From positions 1 through 45,645 of IMG/VR virus record IMGVR_UViG_3300025087_000124: a stretch of 45,645 bases of DNA; one strand, written 5' to 3'. The position numbers and the translations under genes are program-made. The notes under the pieces were generated by a model that was given only the letters and a program-made list of their open reading frames with translations, searched no databases and was not told the DNA's origin. This DNA is from a virus. Positions 8,037-15,855 of the stretch are shown in pieces (position 1 is the first letter of the stretch; every line of letters begins with the position of its first letter).

Positions 8037-8169
8037 GTAATGTTCAATTAATTTATACTACTCCCCTATTCAACCCCTCTCGCCACCCTATTTTCACAAA
8101 CCCTGTTAAATCAACGCTTTTCCCCTCCCCTACTGTGTGAAAAGCGGAGTGGGGGAGAGTATGTTCAAT
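8037..8169 (-). promoter_or_regulatory. Intergenic region with interleaved inverted repeats
   Basis: This 133-base gap is the longest inside the otherwise tightly packed sugar cluster. It holds two overlapping inverted repeats in the order A-B-A'-B'. A/A' is CGCTTTTC (8115-8122) with GAAAAGCG (8139-8146). B/B' is CTCCCCTACT (8125-8134) with AGTGGGGGAG (8148-8157), which matches except for one G-T pair. Both stems cannot form together comfortably because the crossing loops are only 1-4 bases, so they look mutually exclusive. The position between two sugar genes suggests a transcriptional or translational control element, or a remnant of insertion. No clear U-tract follows either hairpin. Confidence 0.5.
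8041..8058. repeat. Direct repeat copy 1 (18 bp, one mismatch to copy 2)
   Basis: TGTTCAATTAATTTATAC here and TGTTCAATTTATTTATAC at 8162-8179 differ at one base. This copy forms the leader of the dehydratase gene, in the place where a ribosome-binding site would be. Confidence 0.7.
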
Positions 8170-8179
8170 TTATTTATAC
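8162..8179. repeat. Direct repeat copy 2
   Basis: The second copy of the 18-bp repeat overlaps the stop codon of the RfbH-like gene. The two copies bracket the GC-richer segment with the interleaved inverted repeats, as if that segment had been inserted or duplicated between them. Confidence 0.7.
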
Positions 8180-9414
8180 CTTCCCAAGAACTCAAGTATC
8201 TTCTCCTTCATATACGCCCTCTGTTCTTCTTTTATACCAGGGTGTACCCCTATCCAGAAGCTATTGTCCATTATGTCATCACTTACACTTAGGTCGGGGT
8301 GTTTTCTGAATGCCCACTTGCCACCCCTAGAAAGTACGGGTTGTTTAGTAATGTTACCACAAAAGAAAGCCCTACTCCTGATACCCTGTTCATCTAGGAA
8401 CTGCTCAAACTCTCTTTTAGTAAACGGAGCTTTATCGTTTAGTTTTATAACATACCCGAAAGGACTCATTTCGGCACCGTCATACGCTAGTGTAGGTTCA
8501 AACCATTCCTTGTACTGACTGAACACCGCAGTTAGAAACTTGTGGTTAAATTGCCTGTCTCTAATAAATCCTGGTAGCCTTTTCATTTGCTCTACTCCAA
8601 TCGCAGCTTGTATCTGGCTCATTTTAAAATTAAACCCGAACTCCGTGTACGTGTTCTTATGGTCGTACCCCTTTGGTAGTTCACCGTGCTTTTGTCCGTA
8701 CCTAGCACCGCAAGTGTTGTCCTGCCCTGGAGGGCAATAGCAATCTCTACCCCAATTGATCATTGCATTTAATCCCCTTTGAAGCTGAAAGTTGTTTGTC
8801 ATTACAGCACCGCCTTCGCCTGTAGATATATGGTGTGCAGGATAAAAGGACAAAGTACTTAAATGACCAAAGCTACCAGTCTTTCTACCGTTCCACGTCC
8901 CGCCTAAGCAGTCGCAGTTATCCTCAATCAAGGTTATTCCTTCTTCTTCACAAATAGCCATTATCTCTTCCAAATTAAATGGGTTTCCCAAAGCGTGAGC
9001 CACCATGATAGCCTTTGTTTTATCGGTTATCATTTCCCTAACTTGTCCAGGGCTTATGTTCCAAGTATTCCTTTCCACATCAACAAACACAGGTATCGCA
9101 CCCGAATAGGCTATGGGACTTACGGTAGTTGGAAAACTTAATGCAGTGGTTATTACTTCGTCACCCTTGTTCAATCTTCTATTAACAGGAATGTAGTCGG
9201 TAGTTAGTGCCATTAAGGCTGCGAAGTTTGCACTCGTACCGCTGTTGACTAATTCAACGTGTTTCATGCCAATAAACCCACTCAAAGCCCTTTCAAACTC
9301 TTCAGTAGGTTCACCCTCGACATTCCACCATTGCTCGGCTGCTCTTTGTGCTGCTTCGACCTCTTCTCTGCCGTGTACAGGCGTTGAAGGATCAATTCGT
9401 ATTTGGCTACTCAT
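8170..9414 (-). CDS. rfbH: RfbH/E1-type NDP-4-keto-6-deoxyglucose 3-dehydrase (PMP, 2Fe-2S)
   Basis: A 414-residue DegT-fold protein. The pyridoxal lysine of aminotransferases is replaced by histidine: FYPAHHISTGEGGA, with H194 at the lysine position. The four iron-sulphur cysteines of the E1 family are present with the exact known spacing C-57x-C-1x-C-7x-C (C167, C225, C227, C235, in EDNCDC and GRDCYCPPGQDNTCG). The downstream GYDHKNTYTEFGFN block also matches RfbH. E1 removes the 3-hydroxyl of NDP-4-keto-6-deoxyhexose using PMP and electrons from a reductase (E3), and starts 3,6-dideoxyhexose synthesis. No E3 gene is visible in the window; the host or a generic reductase would have to supply electrons. 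The dehydratase gene follows directly. Confidence 0.9.
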   Translation of the reverse strand: MSSQIRIDPSTPVHGREEVEAAQRAAEQWWNVEGEPTEEFERALSGFIGMKHVELVNSGTSANFAALMALTTDYIPVNRRLNKGDEVITTALSFPTTVSPIAYSGAIPVFVDVERNTWNISPGQVREMITDKTKAIMVAHALGNPFNLEEIMAICEEEGITLIEDNCDCLGGTWNGRKTGSFGHLSTLSFYPAHHISTGEGGAVMTNNFQLQRGLNAMINWGRDCYCPPGQDNTCGARYGQKHGELPKGYDHKNTYTEFGFNFKMSQIQAAIGVEQMKRLPGFIRDRQFNHKFLTAVFSQYKEWFEPTLAYDGAEMSPFGYVIKLNDKAPFTKREFEQFLDEQGIRSRAFFCGNITKQPVLSRGGKWAFRKHPDLSVSDDIMDNSFWIGVHPGIKEEQRAYMKEKILEFLGRYK

Positions 9415-9417
9415 TTG

Positions 9418-10263
9418 TTACAAACTATCATAAAACTTAGAGAGAATCAATGACTCAATTTTTAGTAATTGCTCTTTCATTTCGTACTTTTTAACCTTTA
9501 GGTATCCACTCTCTATAATGTCCTTATAGCTGTCGTAATCCTTCAGTACAGCGTCCAGTTGTGTGGGCAAATCACTTAGCCTGTTCCAATATATGAACTG
9601 CCTGCCGTTCTCAAATCCTAGCTTCTCGATTAGGGAAGTTTGTAGTCTCTTCTGTAATAATAACGAGTTACTTCCCATTGCTTCAAAGAATCTATTGTTA
9701 AGTATAATGTCCCAAGGCTCTGTAGGTTGGTTAATAACTATTTTGGCGGAGCTCATGACCTCGGAATAGGTCTCCAAGTCTTCAATTCTGCCACAATAAC
9801 TATTATATCCCTTTAAAACTTCCCACAATCGTATTCTTTCCTGACTATTAGCGTTTCCTATCATAACAACGTCATACTTCTTTTCTATAGGCTTAAAGTA
9901 CTCCTCACGGTATGTAATCGGTACTAAGTAGCTTTCTATTCCGTTTAATTCGAGAAGCTTTGCTCCGTGTTCATAATTACTACTAATCACTAGTTCGCAC
10001 TTTCTAGCTAGGTTACAACCCCTATCAAGACCCCCTGGCATATGAGAATCCATTAGCCAACACACTTTTGGATACTTAATCTCTGGTATATTAGCGGTAA
10101 AGTCCTCGCTACAATCGACAAAGAAGTAAACCCCCTTCTTAACAGGTATTCTTTCGTTGCGGTCATAGGCTTCGACCTCGTGCCCAATCTGGCGTAAACC
10201 GTCTACAACCCACTGTCCCATAGACCCGTATTGTCCCAGGTACCCCACAACAATAAACTTCAT
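9418..10263 (-). CDS. Glycosyltransferase, CgeB/GT-B-like
   Basis: A 281-residue protein resembling the CgeB-type glycosyltransferases. The N-terminal half has MKFIVVGYLGQYGSMG and VCWLMDSHMPGG. The C-terminal half has DVVMIGNANSQERI and INQPTEPWDIILNNRFFEAM, the family's E-x-M region that marks the donor-binding domain (RFFEAMGS). It probably adds one sugar to the glycan built by this cluster. It overlaps the Nudix gene by an ATGA junction and lies 3 bases from the RfbH start. Confidence 0.7.
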   Translation of the reverse strand: MKFIVVGYLGQYGSMGQWVVDGLRQIGHEVEAYDRNERIPVKKGVYFFVDCSEDFTANIPEIKYPKVCWLMDSHMPGGLDRGCNLARKCELVISSNYEHGAKLLELNGIESYLVPITYREEYFKPIEKKYDVVMIGNANSQERIRLWEVLKGYNSYCGRIEDLETYSEVMSSAKIVINQPTEPWDIILNNRFFEAMGSNSLLLQKRLQTSLIEKLGFENGRQFIYWNRLSDLPTQLDAVLKDYDSYKDIIESGYLKVKKYEMKEQLLKIESLILSKFYDSL

Positions 10264-10730
10264 AAGTTTTGTATTAGCTTTCTATGGTAATTAATCATAT
10301 TCCCTGGTAGTTCATCTTTTGAATAAAACAAACCAACCTCACCATTACCCTTCACATACCTTGCCTTATAGAGCAGATGAGTTATAGTTCCCCTCTTAGT
10401 TTCCGCCGTGTAAACATCAAACAATTCCGCCTCGACTGGTTTGAAGGAGGAAAAGTCGTCTAAAAAAAGTCTTTCTATCGCCTTTTTCACCGTCTCATTT
10501 CCTCTTACCATAGTGCCAGGTATATGGTACTTACTAGGCCAAAATTTATCATCAACTCTTCTTTTTACTAAACAGTATTTTTTATGTTTGCCCATACCCT
10601 TATACATAAGTAACTCCACAGAGAGCTGGTGGTTAATCCTTTGCATTTCAAAGAAGATAGGCTCTGGTAAAAACCCAGGCCTTAACCTTTTAAGAAGTTT
10701 CACCGTTAACCAATCTAGTAGTGTTTTCAT
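10260..10730 (-). CDS. Nudix-fold protein with degenerate catalytic box
   Basis: A 156-residue protein with the overall layout of a Nudix hydrolase: a KYCLVKRR strand, then KYHIPGTMVRGNETVKKAI, followed by LFDVYTAETKRG. The Nudix box G-x5-E-x7-R-E-U-x-E-E-x-G-U is only partly kept: G and the first E are present (GTMVRGNE), but the R-E-x-x-E-E segment reads RLFLDDF. Loss of the metal-binding glutamates suggests weak or changed activity, perhaps a binding role. In sugar clusters such proteins often act on GDP-mannose. It is packed between a methyltransferase and a glycosyltransferase gene. Confidence 0.6.
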   Translation of the reverse strand: MKTLLDWLTVKLLKRLRPGFLPEPIFFEMQRINHQLSVELLMYKGMGKHKKYCLVKRRVDDKFWPSKYHIPGTMVRGNETVKKAIERLFLDDFSSFKPVEAELFDVYTAETKRGTITHLLYKARYVKGNGEVGLFYSKDELPGNMINYHRKLIQNL

Positions 10731-11317
10731 GCCTTTGTCCCTCTCATTCCGAATGCAGGGTAGGTGTGCATATTCGGATATAATTTAATATCCACAAGTC
10801 CCACATCTTGAAACAGCTTCCTTAATGTCTTTTTGTTGTACATTGCCTTGTGAACGCCGTACTCGTTCTTCTGCGATCCGTACAAAAGCCTTGTTCCCCA
10901 CACAGGGTCGGTTCTATATATTTCCACCGTTCTATCTAGGTCTGGCACATCTAAATGGACAAACCCTCCGTGTTTTAGAAGTGAAACCCAATACTCTAGT
11001 ACCTCCCGACCCTCTACAAACGAAAAGTGCTCAAATACCTGAACTCCAAGTATTTCGTCAACACTTTCTTTCTCGTAAGGCAATTCTCGTATATCAGCAA
11101 ACAAGTCGCAAACGTTCTCCTTGTGTTGTAAAGACCCGCTCAAGAATATATCCCTATCAACATACTCCTTATAGTAGCTATCTAATGTTGTCGTATTCTT
11201 TTCCACTAAATCAGGTCTGTCTTTTGCTAAAAAGGCTTCGGGCAATGAAACGTCTATATTTGTATATCCTGGAGTTAGGTAGACCGTTCCGTTTGCTAAG
11301 TGCAGTTTATTTTTCAC
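10727..11317 (-). CDS. SAM-dependent methyltransferase-like protein (COG4627-like)
   Basis: A 196-residue protein starting with GTG. The opening KLHLANGTVYLTPGYTNIDVS matches the COG4627-type opening (LHLGCG...GWINID), but with LANG in place of LGCG, so the SAM loop is altered. The later segments VQVFEHFSF and HGGFVHLDVPDLDR fit motif IV and the strand after it. Activity is therefore uncertain, although the fold seems clear. It overlaps the upstream glycosyltransferase gene by 11 bases. Confidence 0.65.
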   Translation of the reverse strand: MKNKLHLANGTVYLTPGYTNIDVSLPEAFLAKDRPDLVEKNTTTLDSYYKEYVDRDIFLSGSLQHKENVCDLFADIRELPYEKESVDEILGVQVFEHFSFVEGREVLEYWVSLLKHGGFVHLDVPDLDRTVEIYRTDPVWGTRLLYGSQKNEYGVHKAMYNKKTLRKLFQDVGLVDIKLYPNMHTYPAFGMRGTKA

Positions 11318-12002
11318 AGTAAGTTATTGGTAAAGTTAAATCGTTGTAAGGATGTAAAAACTTTTCTTCATTGGCATCCCCACCCCACTTTTGAATATAT
11401 CTCTTATAAGCCCTGTCAAGCCTCTCGGCATCGTTTCCTATCGTTCCAGAGTAAGGAGGATGATATTCTAACTCCATATCGGGTTGTATCCACTCAAAAC
11501 CACACACCCTCGCCCTATAAAGAAAATCCCTCTCCACAAATTCACACGGAAACTGTTCGTCAGCGTATCCTACCGCCTCTAAAACCCCTTTGCGTAACAA
11601 AAACGTAGCAGGATCTTTAGGTTTGTGAGTGGTAAGCCGTTCCGTATAACTTCTTTGACCGAAGTTCTTTTTAAAACCCTCGTAGTCTCTGGTAACTTTA
11701 CAGGAAATAGCCCCTCCTTTTGGGTTCTCCTCTGCACACCTTACAAGAAAGTCCACCATCATAGGGTCGTGCTCCACGTCATTAGCGGTGATAAGTAGGT
11801 AATCGTATTCTTTACCCATCCATTGCCTAAAAAAATGATTCCATACGCCCGCAACCTTCGTTTCGTACCTTCTGCCATCCTCATAGACCTTTAAACAGTG
11901 TTCAAACGACATTAAAGACTTTCTAGACTTGTCAGTCATTTCCTGTTGTTCTTTATTTGTTATGTAGTACGGCAATAAAGCCTTTATCTTTATACACTCC
12001 AC
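11307..12002 (-). CDS. GT-A-type glycosyltransferase-like protein
   Basis: A 231-residue protein with an apparent GTG start (an internal ATG at residue 22 is the alternative). It has an acidic mid-region ITANDVEHDPMMVDFL (a D-x-x-x-D-like donor motif), and ATFLLRKGVLEAVGYADEQF, then FVERDFLYRARVCGFEW, a pattern seen in GT2-like enzymes where an E-x-D near the C-terminal end is the catalytic-base region. Donor and acceptor are unknown. The gene lies 1 base downstream of the large bifunctional glycosyltransferase gene. Confidence 0.6.
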   Translation of the reverse strand: MECIKIKALLPYYITNKEQQEMTDKSRKSLMSFEHCLKVYEDGRRYETKVAGVWNHFFRQWMGKEYDYLLITANDVEHDPMMVDFLVRCAEENPKGGAISCKVTRDYEGFKKNFGQRSYTERLTTHKPKDPATFLLRKGVLEAVGYADEQFPCEFVERDFLYRARVCGFEWIQPDMELEYHPPYSGTIGNDAERLDRAYKRYIQKWGGDANEEKFLHPYNDLTLPITYCEK

Positions 12003-12003
12003 C

Positions 12004-14451
12004 CTAATTAGAATCGAAAAACTTATCCCACTCCAAAGCTAATTTTTCCATATCAAATTGCTTTCTAGCCCACTTCATCATAGGTTTTCTTCTTTTTTCA
12101 AGTTCTTCTGGATTGTCTAGTAAGTAAACACAAGCCTCTGGTATCTCGTTTAATTCCGCCTTAATACCAAACTCTCCATTGACTGTCTCATTAAGTGCTG
12201 CAAACGGAGTACATACAGGCACACAACCCATTGCCTGTGCTGTCATAGCGTTAATACACGATATCTCGTAAAATTCTGTAGGATACAACCATATACTAGC
12301 TTCCTTAAAAGCCTTGTACAGCTCATTTTGTGAAACTCTACCTACTTCTCTGACCCCTAAAGGTGCTAATTGCGTCATCATACCGACTATCCGATTCTTG
12401 TAGTCTCTCATATAATTGCCTTGTGGAGTACCTTGTCTTGCGTTCATCATAGCGTCATAAGTATTCCAACCGTAGTAAATATCCAAAGTCGCTTCAGGGT
12501 GCTTCTCTTTAATAGAGGGCCACATACTCAACACGTTATCAAGTCCTCTGTCGTAGCTTGAAGCATAAATAAACTTATTCTTATCTCTCTCACCTGCGTG
12601 TTCATCTGCATACGCCATCGCAATTGGATTCAATCCGTTTCTAGTAACCCAAAACTGCTTATCGTCTAACACCCCGTGGTTCTCTTTAATCACCTGTTTG
12701 TGTGACTCACTTAATACGAATACCTTGTTAGGAGCGTAAAAATGACCCAATTCTAACTCGTTTCCATACTCTGTGTCGTGTAGCCACAAATACTGTTTAG
12801 TCGCCCTATACACTTGGTTAAACATATCAGGCCTTCTCATTACCACCAAAACGTCACACTTCATGCCTGCATTAAACTTCTTCCAATCCATGTAAGTAAC
12901 CCCGTCTATGACTTTCCCGTCTGACTCCCCACATTCGTTGTATACATACACCTCGTTACCAATCGCAGCAAGTTCTCTACTCATTTGAATACACATTCCC
13001 TCACTACCACCGATTCCCTTTTCCTTGTCTGAATTGCCATCCCAAGGTTCGTAGTGACCCCCTACAAATATAACAATAGACTTTTTTCCCTTTAGTATGG
13101 TCTGTACACCTTTCCTGGAGTAGTTATCCGTTACTTCTTTAATAATTTGTTGCACATACCTTTCTTCTTTTAGTGGTAGGGGAATAGCTGTCTTTAACCT
13201 GTCAAACATAGGCACATCGTTTGTGCTAATAATATACTTAGTTACTTGAGCCAATCCCTTCATCGCTTCCTGTTTAGTTACTTCGCTTAGTATATTTCTT
13301 TTGTCGTTCTTATGCCCTGGAAGTGGGGATAACTTAATTATTTCGTCAGCCATTGCTAAAGCCTCGGCATTCATACCCTTAAACATATAAGCCTGTTCAA
13401 GTATCTTTCGTGGAGTTATTAAATAGTCGTACTCATTAATTGGTGCGGTTGTATTAGGCATTCCTATTTGCAAAACCTTTTGTGCATAAGTAGCTGCTTC
13501 TTCCCACCGATTAAGCATAGCGTAACTCTGTGCAATGGTTACATACGGCTCTGCTCTATCTGGCTGATTAAGCACTCTCGGTATATTACTTGCCTTTAAA
13601 AGTACCATGAGAGCTGTGTAAGGCTTGTTCATAGACATATACGCAAAACCCATTTTCAGGTAGGAGTTATACATTCCCTCTAAGTCGTTAGACTCTTTTA
13701 GTCTCTTTGTAAGTATTCTGTAGTACTTTAAGGAAGGTTTAAACTCTCTGTGTTCCCAATGGTCAAAGGCTAGGTTATGAAGCATTTTATTACTAAACTT
13801 CTCAAGACCGTCTTCTTCTAACTGTCTAGTCATAATGATATTGTTTCTCCTGCCTGTAGCAATGGCTTCGTGTGAAGTCCTCTCGTGTTCAACCGACAAC
13901 AAGGGTATGTCTACCATCTTGTGAGGTGGCACTATTTCGTAAGTTTCATGTACTCTGTCTTTCCATTCTCCTTCAATCCTTAAATCTATAAACCTTTCCC
14001 TTTTCTGTACAACAGGCTTCAGTCCATCGGAACTCTTAGCGTATACATAAGTTACAAGTCCAAGATTAACACCTTCTTTATCTAGTCTTTCAGCTATCTC
14101 TGGTACTAATTGAGGGTTTACAAGCACATCGTCTGAATCAATCCAGAAAGCATAGTCATACCCCTTAGCTAGAGCAAAACTATCATTTCTGGCCCTTCCG
14201 AAGTCGCCAAGCCATTCACGGTCTTCTACCATGACTGATTTATAATCTTTTCCTATGAATTTCTTTGAGGTTTTAAATGGTTTCTTGTTGTCTTTACACC
14301 ATTTCTCAAACATTTCTACAGTACCGTCTTTTGATCCTGTGTCTTGAAGGAAGTATCCATCGAATACTCCTTGTGTTGAGTTAAGCGTTCTTAGTAATTG
14401 CCTTTCCCTGTCTTTAGCAATCACGCAAAGGGCTACTTTGACTTTCTTCAT
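12004..14451 (-). CDS. Large three-part glycosyltransferase (GT2 + TPR + GT4)
   Basis: An 815-residue protein with three visible parts. Residues 1 to about 210 are a GT2 domain: VALCVIAKDRERQL, then LQDTGSKDGTVE, and the donor motif D105-S-D107-D108. Residues about 215-430 are helical repeats with TPR-like spacing (LKYYRILTKRLKE, YVTIAQSYAMLNRWEEA). Residues about 450-815 are a GT-B domain with GIGGSEGMCIQMS, SSYDRGLDNVL and EFYEISCINAMTAQAMGCVP. It is the first gene of the sugar cluster, next to the tail-fibre-like genes. It could attach and then extend a glycan on a virion protein, or act at the host surface. Confidence 0.8.
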   Translation of the reverse strand: MKKVKVALCVIAKDRERQLLRTLNSTQGVFDGYFLQDTGSKDGTVEMFEKWCKDNKKPFKTSKKFIGKDYKSVMVEDREWLGDFGRARNDSFALAKGYDYAFWIDSDDVLVNPQLVPEIAERLDKEGVNLGLVTYVYAKSSDGLKPVVQKRERFIDLRIEGEWKDRVHETYEIVPPHKMVDIPLLSVEHERTSHEAIATGRRNNIIMTRQLEEDGLEKFSNKMLHNLAFDHWEHREFKPSLKYYRILTKRLKESNDLEGMYNSYLKMGFAYMSMNKPYTALMVLLKASNIPRVLNQPDRAEPYVTIAQSYAMLNRWEEAATYAQKVLQIGMPNTTAPINEYDYLITPRKILEQAYMFKGMNAEALAMADEIIKLSPLPGHKNDKRNILSEVTKQEAMKGLAQVTKYIISTNDVPMFDRLKTAIPLPLKEERYVQQIIKEVTDNYSRKGVQTILKGKKSIVIFVGGHYEPWDGNSDKEKGIGGSEGMCIQMSRELAAIGNEVYVYNECGESDGKVIDGVTYMDWKKFNAGMKCDVLVVMRRPDMFNQVYRATKQYLWLHDTEYGNELELGHFYAPNKVFVLSESHKQVIKENHGVLDDKQFWVTRNGLNPIAMAYADEHAGERDKNKFIYASSYDRGLDNVLSMWPSIKEKHPEATLDIYYGWNTYDAMMNARQGTPQGNYMRDYKNRIVGMMTQLAPLGVREVGRVSQNELYKAFKEASIWLYPTEFYEISCINAMTAQAMGCVPVCTPFAALNETVNGEFGIKAELNEIPEACVYLLDNPEELEKRRKPMMKWARKQFDMEKLALEWDKFFDSN

Positions 14452-14471
14452 TGCGTTTTAAATTGTTAAAC

Positions 14472-14792
14472 TTAATACTCCAATACTTTTACTACATGAG
14501 CTGTGGCGTGAGACAATCCTGTGAATGTTCCATACAATGCCCCACCAAATCCTTCTATAACTTTAACCGATCCCGTAGCAATCGTTCCAAATGCTGTTCC
14601 TGTAGCTCCTACAGTTACATTACTAGAAACTCCTAGCCAAATACTAGAAAGACCCGTGTTCTCTATAATAACAAACTGCCTCTCATCACTAGCCGAACAT
14701 AGTGTCCCTACTGTGTTACTAGCAATAGCCACATTAGCCATTCTAAGTGCCTGCGTTGGCTTCATCGTTACTCTCTGTGTTGATGGATTCAT
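14472..14792 (-). CDS. Small virion-type protein (beta-rich)
   Basis: A 106-residue beta-rich protein (QFVIIENTGLSSIWLGVSSN, then TGTAFGTIATGSVKVIEGFGG) lying directly after the fibre genes and before the sugar cluster. The pattern of 'ERQFVIIENTG...IWLGV' is common in small phage structural or decoration proteins. No catalytic residues are visible. It may be a target of the downstream glycosyltransferases, but this is only a guess from position. Confidence 0.55.
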   Translation of the reverse strand: MNPSTQRVTMKPTQALRMANVAIASNTVGTLCSASDERQFVIIENTGLSSIWLGVSSNVTVGATGTAFGTIATGSVKVIEGFGGALYGTFTGLSHATAHVVKVLEY

Positions 14793-14872
14793 ATTAATTG
14801 AATAAATTTATTATTGGCTACTTCAGACTACTAAAATTAATCTACTTTGTAAATGGACTGTTTTCTTTGTCT

Positions 14873-15853
14873 CTAAGCCATTTTCATTACCCTAATCATT
14901 GTTCCTGCTTTTAATGTTGTTACTGCCGTAGTTTCTGAACGGAAAAAGAATGTAGCTGTTCCCGCGTTGGTTGTACTAATTAATATTCCACCACCAATCA
15001 CAGGATAGGTAGCGGTACCTGGCATGCCTGAAGATATTCCGTTTGCAGTCGCACCAGCGCCACCTACACTTGTAGCTCCAGATAGTGTACCTGTTAAAGC
15101 TAGTGAGTGACTTACAAAAACACCCACATAAGTAACAGCAACCGAAGTGTCAATAAGAATACCACATCCAGTTGTGGCGGCGGTCGGGGCAACCATACCA
15201 AAAATATCAATTACATACTTAGAATTAGCCTCAAAGCTGAAACTCAATCCAGTTGTTACAGGAGTAGTGTTTGCACCAGTAGGCTTGTCCGCAGCTAAAA
15301 CAAGTTTAGCAGTAAATGGGTCCGCACCGCCAGAATGAGAGTGAGAAGATATGGCTCCTGTGAGTTTGGCTTCTATTTCGGCTTTTGTTATGTCAGCATT
15401 TACTTGAGCTCCAGAAGGTGCGTGTGCAGAAGTCACATGAGCCTGAATATTAGAGTTACTCGCTTCTTTTGCATTTAAAGCATTCTGTAGGTCTGTTTGT
15501 GATGACAATGTTCCCGCTATCCCACCCCAAGTAGGGGTACCACCAGAAGTATTGTCTTCTAGCAAATCAACGTCTACTATAGCGGTAGGAGGGGGAGGAA
15601 AAATAACGTCCCCTGGATTAGTATAGGTCTCTGGTATGTCCCTCAACGCCTGCCTATAAGTGACCCAGTCTATAGGAATAATCTTAGTCTTTTCGACTAT
15701 AGCGGCTATAAGCCAATCAGTTCGTTCTAAAAGAGAATCCCTCGATTTTCTTATTAACACCCATTTTTCCTCAGCGGAAGTTAAATCTACCAACATTGGT
15801 ACTACATTATCCGTGTTTCTTACTAAGGTCGTTGTATCTATATATTCACTCAT
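14873..15853 (-). CDS. Tail-fibre / appendage-like protein
   Basis: A 326-residue protein. The N-terminal 130 residues contain helical and linker segments including KAEIEAKLTGAISSHSHS (a His-Ser linker frequent in tail fibres). The C-terminal half is small-residue and beta-rich (FEANSKYVIDIFGMVAPTA, GNAGTATFFFRSETTAV-like), typical of trimeric receptor-binding tips. It follows the larger 691-residue fibre-like gene after 2 bases. It probably forms part of a host-recognition or head fibre. Confidence 0.6.
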   Translation of the reverse strand: MSEYIDTTTLVRNTDNVVPMLVDLTSAEEKWVLIRKSRDSLLERTDWLIAAIVEKTKIIPIDWVTYRQALRDIPETYTNPGDVIFPPPPTAIVDVDLLEDNTSGGTPTWGGIAGTLSSQTDLQNALNAKEASNSNIQAHVTSAHAPSGAQVNADITKAEIEAKLTGAISSHSHSGGADPFTAKLVLAADKPTGANTTPVTTGLSFSFEANSKYVIDIFGMVAPTAATTGCGILIDTSVAVTYVGVFVSHSLALTGTLSGATSVGGAGATANGISSGMPGTATYPVIGGGILISTTNAGTATFFFRSETTAVTTLKAGTMIRVMKMA

Positions 15854-15855
15854 AT

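Noticed and set aside
8115-8157. A classical H-type pseudoknot
   Set aside because: Arms are in pseudoknot order, but loops of about 1-4 bases cannot span stems of 8 and 10 pairs at once; alternative hairpins are more likely.
10825-11322. A 165-residue frame on the plus strand
   Set aside because: It is opposite two well-supported minus-strand genes, begins mid-gene, and has no leader or recognisable motif.
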